Position numbers and translations under genes: made by a program
Notes under the pieces: model-generated
Databases searched by the model: none
The model's input: the letters and a program-made list of their open reading frames with translations, nothing else
Told to the model about the DNA's origin: nothing
In this document: positions 44,095 to 46,784 of the stretch, one piece after another
Numbering within the stretch: the first letter of the stretch is position 1
How the letters are laid out: the number at the start of each line of letters is the position of its first letter
Source: an uncultured Xylophilus sp.
Lineage (GTDB): Bacteria; Pseudomonadota; Gammaproteobacteria; Burkholderiales; Burkholderiaceae_C
Assembly: GCA_913776965.1 (NCBI GenBank)
Contig: CAJYQL010000022.1
Location: 1-46,784, forward strand
Direction: 5' to 3'
Length of the DNA stretch: 46,784 bases

Positions 44095-46542
44095 CTACCG
44101 AGTCGACAACAAGCGCGCCACGTCAGCAGCCGGCATCCGCCTCAACTCCACCGCATCGCTCCCTGCTGCGGCGGCCGACACGCCCGCCGGGCTGGCCGGC
44201 GGCGATAGGGCCTGCACCAGCTCGGCCGGTGGCACTGGCGCTTGGGGCGGCATCGTCTCGACCACATACGGCGCGAAAGGTGCGGTCCCGCCACCGTCGG
44301 CGCGCACCTCGGGAAACGCGGCCGAGGGCGGCGTGCCCGCGGGCGCCGCACCGCCAGCCTCGGAGCCGCCGAACCCGCCGTAACCGCCCGGATCGCTCCC
44401 ATACGCGCCCGGATACGCGTCCAACGGCTGCTGGGCCGGAGCTACCGGCACCTGCTTCGGCGCGGCGAAGACCGCGTCGGCATCGATCGTCTTGGCACGC
44501 AGTGCCGCCTGCATGAAATCGCCCACCATCGGCAGCGCACTGCGCGCGCCCTGCCCCCAACTGTCACCCATCGTCAGTCGGCTGTCGTTGAAGCCCACCC
44601 AGGCGCCTGCCACGAGCTGCGGGTGCATCAGGATGAACCAGCCGTCGGTGTTGTTCTGCGTCGTCCCTGTCTTGCCTGCCACGTCGCCGTTGATGCCATA
44701 GCGGTTCCGGATCGCCGTGCCGGTGCCCCGGTCCACAGCTCCGCGCAGGCTGTCGAGCAGTGTGAACGCCGCGGCCTCGGCCAGGGCCGGCTCCGGCGAC
44801 GCCGGCCGGAAGTTGGCCAGCACCCGGCCGTCGCGGTCCTCGATCCGCGTCACCAACGTCGGTTCGATGAACGAGCCGCCGTTGGCGATCGTTCCATACG
44901 CACTCACCATTTCTTTCAGCGTCACCGGACTCGTGCCGAGCGCCAGCGCGAGAACTTCTTCGAGCTTGCTCTGCCGCACCCCCATCCGGCGCGCCAGATG
45001 GGCGACATTGGCCGGCCCCACCCGCTCCATCAGTTGCGCCGTGATCGTGTTTTTGGAGTAAGCGAGGCCATTGCGCAGGCTCATCGGCTGGTAGCTCGGA
45101 CCACCGCCGTCCGACGGACGCCAGACCTGGCCGCCCCCGAGTGCGATTTCCACCGGCTGGTCCATCAGCAGGTCGTCCGCCGACATGCCCTGCGCGAAGG
45201 CCGCGCCGTACACGAACGGCTTGAAGGTCGAACCCGGCTGACGCCGCGCCTGCGCGACATGGTCGAACTGGTCTTCCGCATAGCCGCGGCTACCCACCCA
45301 GGCGCGCAGCTCGCCAGTGCGCGGATCCATCGCCAGAAAGCCCGCCTGAAGACGGGACTTGTCCTCCCGCAGCTTCGCCATCGCTGCGGCGTCGCCGAGA
45401 ACCTCCTTCAAGGCACCTGCGTCGTCCTGCCCTGCCGCGCGGGCCGCCTTGTAGCCACCGGTGTCGCGCACCATCGCCTGCACTTCGGGCCGGTTCGCAG
45501 ACCAGCTGCGCGGCCCGCCCCACATCGCCGTAGCCGCACGTTGTAGTTGGTCAGCCTGGCGCTGCACCGCACCATTCGCCAAGTCCTGCAGGCGCGAATC
45601 GATCGTCGTCACCACCCGCAGGCCATCCGTGTAGATGTCGTAGTCGTAGCGGTCTGCCCACTCCAGCATCCAGTTGCGCAGATGCCGTGCCAGGTGCGGC
45701 GCGGGACCGACCGCTTCGCCCTGACGCTCGAAATCGATCTTCAAAGGCGTTTTTTTCAGCGCTGCGAACTGCACGTCCGTCAACGCGCCCTGGCGCGCCA
45801 TCTGCGACAGCACGATGTTGCGGCGCTCCACCGCACGCTCGGGATTGCCGACCGGGTTGTAGTAGCTGGTGCCCTTGAGCATCCCGATCAGCGTTGCGCT
45901 CTGCAGCGCATCCAGCTTGGCCGCCGACGTATCGAAGTACGTCCGCGCCGCCATTTCGATGCCGTATGCGTTGTAGAGGAAGGGAACGGTGTTGAGGTAC
46001 GTCTCGAGGATCTCGTCCTTCGAATAGACGCGCTCGATCTTCATCGCTGTGATTGCTTCCTTGAGCTTGCGGTGAATACTCACCGAGCGGCCGATCTCCT
46101 CGGGATAGAGATTGCGAGCGAGCTGTTGCGTGATCGTCGAGCCGCCCTGACGTTCGCCTTTCAGCGTGTTCACGAACGCGGCGCCGGTGCGGCGCAAGTC
46201 GATACCTTGATGGTCGTAGAAGCGCCGGTCTTCCGTCGAAATCAGCGCAGCCTTGACCCACGGCGAAATCTTGTCGAGCCCCACCCATTCCCGGTTCGCC
46301 CGTCGGAATTCGGCCAGCACCTTGCCATCGCTCGACATCAGCACCGTTGGACGCTCGTTGCCCGCCTTCCGGATGTCGCCCACGCTCGGCGTGGCCGGGA
46401 TCAATAGCAAAACATATCCGATCAAAACAGTGATCGGAAAAAGAAGCCAGATCAATGGATGTGCCCGCATGCTGCGGCCGACCGACCACAGCCCATCGGT
46501 CAAACCGTAGCGCAGACGAAGAAGGTGCGATGAGATTGCCAC
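44095..46542 (-). CDS. Class A penicillin-binding protein (bifunctional PBP1A-type)
   Basis: An 815-residue inner-membrane enzyme with peptidoglycan glycosyltransferase and transpeptidase activities. One transmembrane segment (about 30-50) anchors it. The GT51 domain shows ISTEDRRFYDHQGID with catalytic Glu104, GGSTITQQLARNLYPEEIG and YLNTVPFLYNAYGIEMAAR. In the transpeptidase domain the active-site serine is Ser438 in PGSTFKPFVYG, followed by YSKNT and the KTGTTQ triad. The ~120 C-terminal residues are Pro/Gly/Ala-rich, low complexity. The start is a GTG at 46542; ATG 46470 (M-R-A-H-P-L) is an alternative that would still keep the membrane segment. It lies downstream of an rRNA operon terminator on the same strand. 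Confidence 0.93.
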   Translation of the reverse strand: MAISSHLLRLRYGLTDGLWSVGRSMRAHPLIWLLFPITVLIGYVLLLIPATPSVGDIRKAGNERPTVLMSSDGKVLAEFRRANREWVGLDKISPWVKAALISTEDRRFYDHQGIDLRRTGAAFVNTLKGERQGGSTITQQLARNLYPEEIGRSVSIHRKLKEAITAMKIERVYSKDEILETYLNTVPFLYNAYGIEMAARTYFDTSAAKLDALQSATLIGMLKGTSYYNPVGNPERAVERRNIVLSQMARQGALTDVQFAALKKTPLKIDFERQGEAVGPAPHLARHLRNWMLEWADRYDYDIYTDGLRVVTTIDSRLQDLANGAVQRQADQLQRAATAMWGGPRSWSANRPEVQAMVRDTGGYKAARAAGQDDAGALKEVLGDAAAMAKLREDKSRLQAGFLAMDPRTGELRAWVGSRGYAEDQFDHVAQARRQPGSTFKPFVYGAAFAQGMSADDLLMDQPVEIALGGGQVWRPSDGGGPSYQPMSLRNGLAYSKNTITAQLMERVGPANVAHLARRMGVRQSKLEEVLALALGTSPVTLKEMVSAYGTIANGGSFIEPTLVTRIEDRDGRVLANFRPASPEPALAEAAAFTLLDSLRGAVDRGTGTAIRNRYGINGDVAGKTGTTQNNTDGWFILMHPQLVAGAWVGFNDSRLTMGDSWGQGARSALPMVGDFMQAALRAKTIDADAVFAAPKQVPVAPAQQPLDAYPGAYGSDPGGYGGFGGSEAGGAAPAGTPPSAAFPEVRADGGGTAPFAPYVVETMPPQAPVPPAELVQALSPPASPAGVSAAAAGSDAVELRRMPAADVARLLSTR

Positions 46543-46568
46543 CGCGCGATGCTAAACAAAAGCGGTCG

Positions 46569-46594
46569 CTAGACCTGTAAGTGAGAGAGTCTAG
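46569..46594. promoter_or_regulatory. Small inverted repeat upstream of the PBP gene
   Basis: CTAGAC and GTCTAG are perfect 6-bp inverted arms, 14 bp apart, about 27 bp before the GTG start. It could be an operator or part of the leader. Evidence is weak. Confidence 0.25.
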
Positions 46595-46665
46595 GCGCTG
46601 TTTTAGAGCCTTATCACTCTTCGATCAGCGCATCCTTGCCCAATCGGAATACCTGTTCCCCAAAG

Positions 46666-46705
46666 CCGAAGCCCCCAGTTAGATTTCTCTAACTGGGGGC
46701 TTCGG
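46666..46705 (-). terminator. rRNA operon terminator (18-bp perfect stem)
   Basis: CCGAAGCCCCCAGTTAGA and its exact reverse complement flank a 4-nt loop (TTTC), 15 bp downstream of the 5S rRNA 3' end on the minus strand. The AAGCCCCCAGTTAGA-type hairpin is a typical post-5S terminator in Burkholderiales. T residues after it are few, but stem strength is high. Confidence 0.85.
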
Positions 46706-46720
46706 TGGCTGGATGTAAGA

Positions 46721-46784
46721 GCCTGACGATGACCTACTTTCACACGGGAACCCGCACTATCATCGGCGCGGAGGCGTTTCACTG
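46721..46784 (-). rRNA. rrf: 5S rRNA, 3' part (runs off the window)
   Basis: On the minus strand the sequence ends with AAAGTAGGTCATCGTCAGGC and contains CGCCGATGATAGTGCGGGTT, both standard for the 3' half of betaproteobacterial 5S rRNA. The first ~50 nt lie beyond the right edge, and the rest of the rRNA operon should follow there. The direction is leftward, toward the PBP gene. Confidence 0.93.

Overview
The window looks like a chromosomal segment of a GC-rich betaproteobacterium of the order Burkholderiales, most likely family Comamonadaceae. The grounds are the partial 5S rRNA at the right edge, the gene content (orphan Bug receptor, hpnCDE, ispDF next to mfd, bdhA) and a dispersed ~57-bp repeat, which I recall only in general form from Comamonadaceae genomes. 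Genus cannot be decided from the sequence alone.

Layout. Positions 1-3067 are the end of an integrated mobile element: a D12-class adenine methylase, a lower-GC cargo gene for an unknown membrane protein, an AlpA/excisionase-like regulator and a tyrosine integrase. The element abuts the 3' end of tRNA-Leu(UAG) at 3068-3154. Next come a two-gene RND efflux operon (3227-7650) behind a TetR-type operator candidate, the squalene genes hpnC-hpnD-hpnE (7786-10823), a HAD phosphatase divergent from ferrochelatase hemH, and an orphan tripartite-tricarboxylate (Bug) receptor.

The most interesting block is 13990-23166, all on the minus strand. A PAS-containing sigma-54 activator is followed by a sigma-54 promoter with an upstream perfect palindrome, and then by seven genes: a Liv-type substrate-binding protein, a secreted poly(3-hydroxybutyrate) depolymerase, two Liv ATPases, two Liv permeases and a cytoplasmic alpha/beta hydrolase. 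I read this as a complete polyester-scavenging operon: depolymerise outside, import through an ABC transporter, hydrolyse inside. A paralogous hydrolase lies at 27508-28470, divergent from bdhA (3-hydroxybutyrate dehydrogenase), which would be the next metabolic step.

After this come a cluster of small secreted and membrane proteins with two DUF4142 members, relA, bdhA, a SIMPLE-domain periplasmic protein, ompR-envZ, ispF and ispD, mfd, serB, trxC with a small unknown gene, an EamA/RhtA-like exporter, an NAD(P)-glutamate dehydrogenase, a DEAD-box helicase, a class A penicillin-binding protein, and the terminator and 3' end of an rRNA operon.

A second unexpected layer is the dispersed repeat family (core CTCCTGATTCGATAGC followed by a GCGC-rich hairpin). 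At least eight copies, and perhaps ten, sit at gene ends and sometimes inside genes. Individual copies supply the stop codons of hpnE, the DEAD-box helicase, envZ and ispF, the ribosome-binding site of a Liv permease gene, and a C-terminal extension of the RND adaptor. No CRISPR array or insertion sequence was seen.
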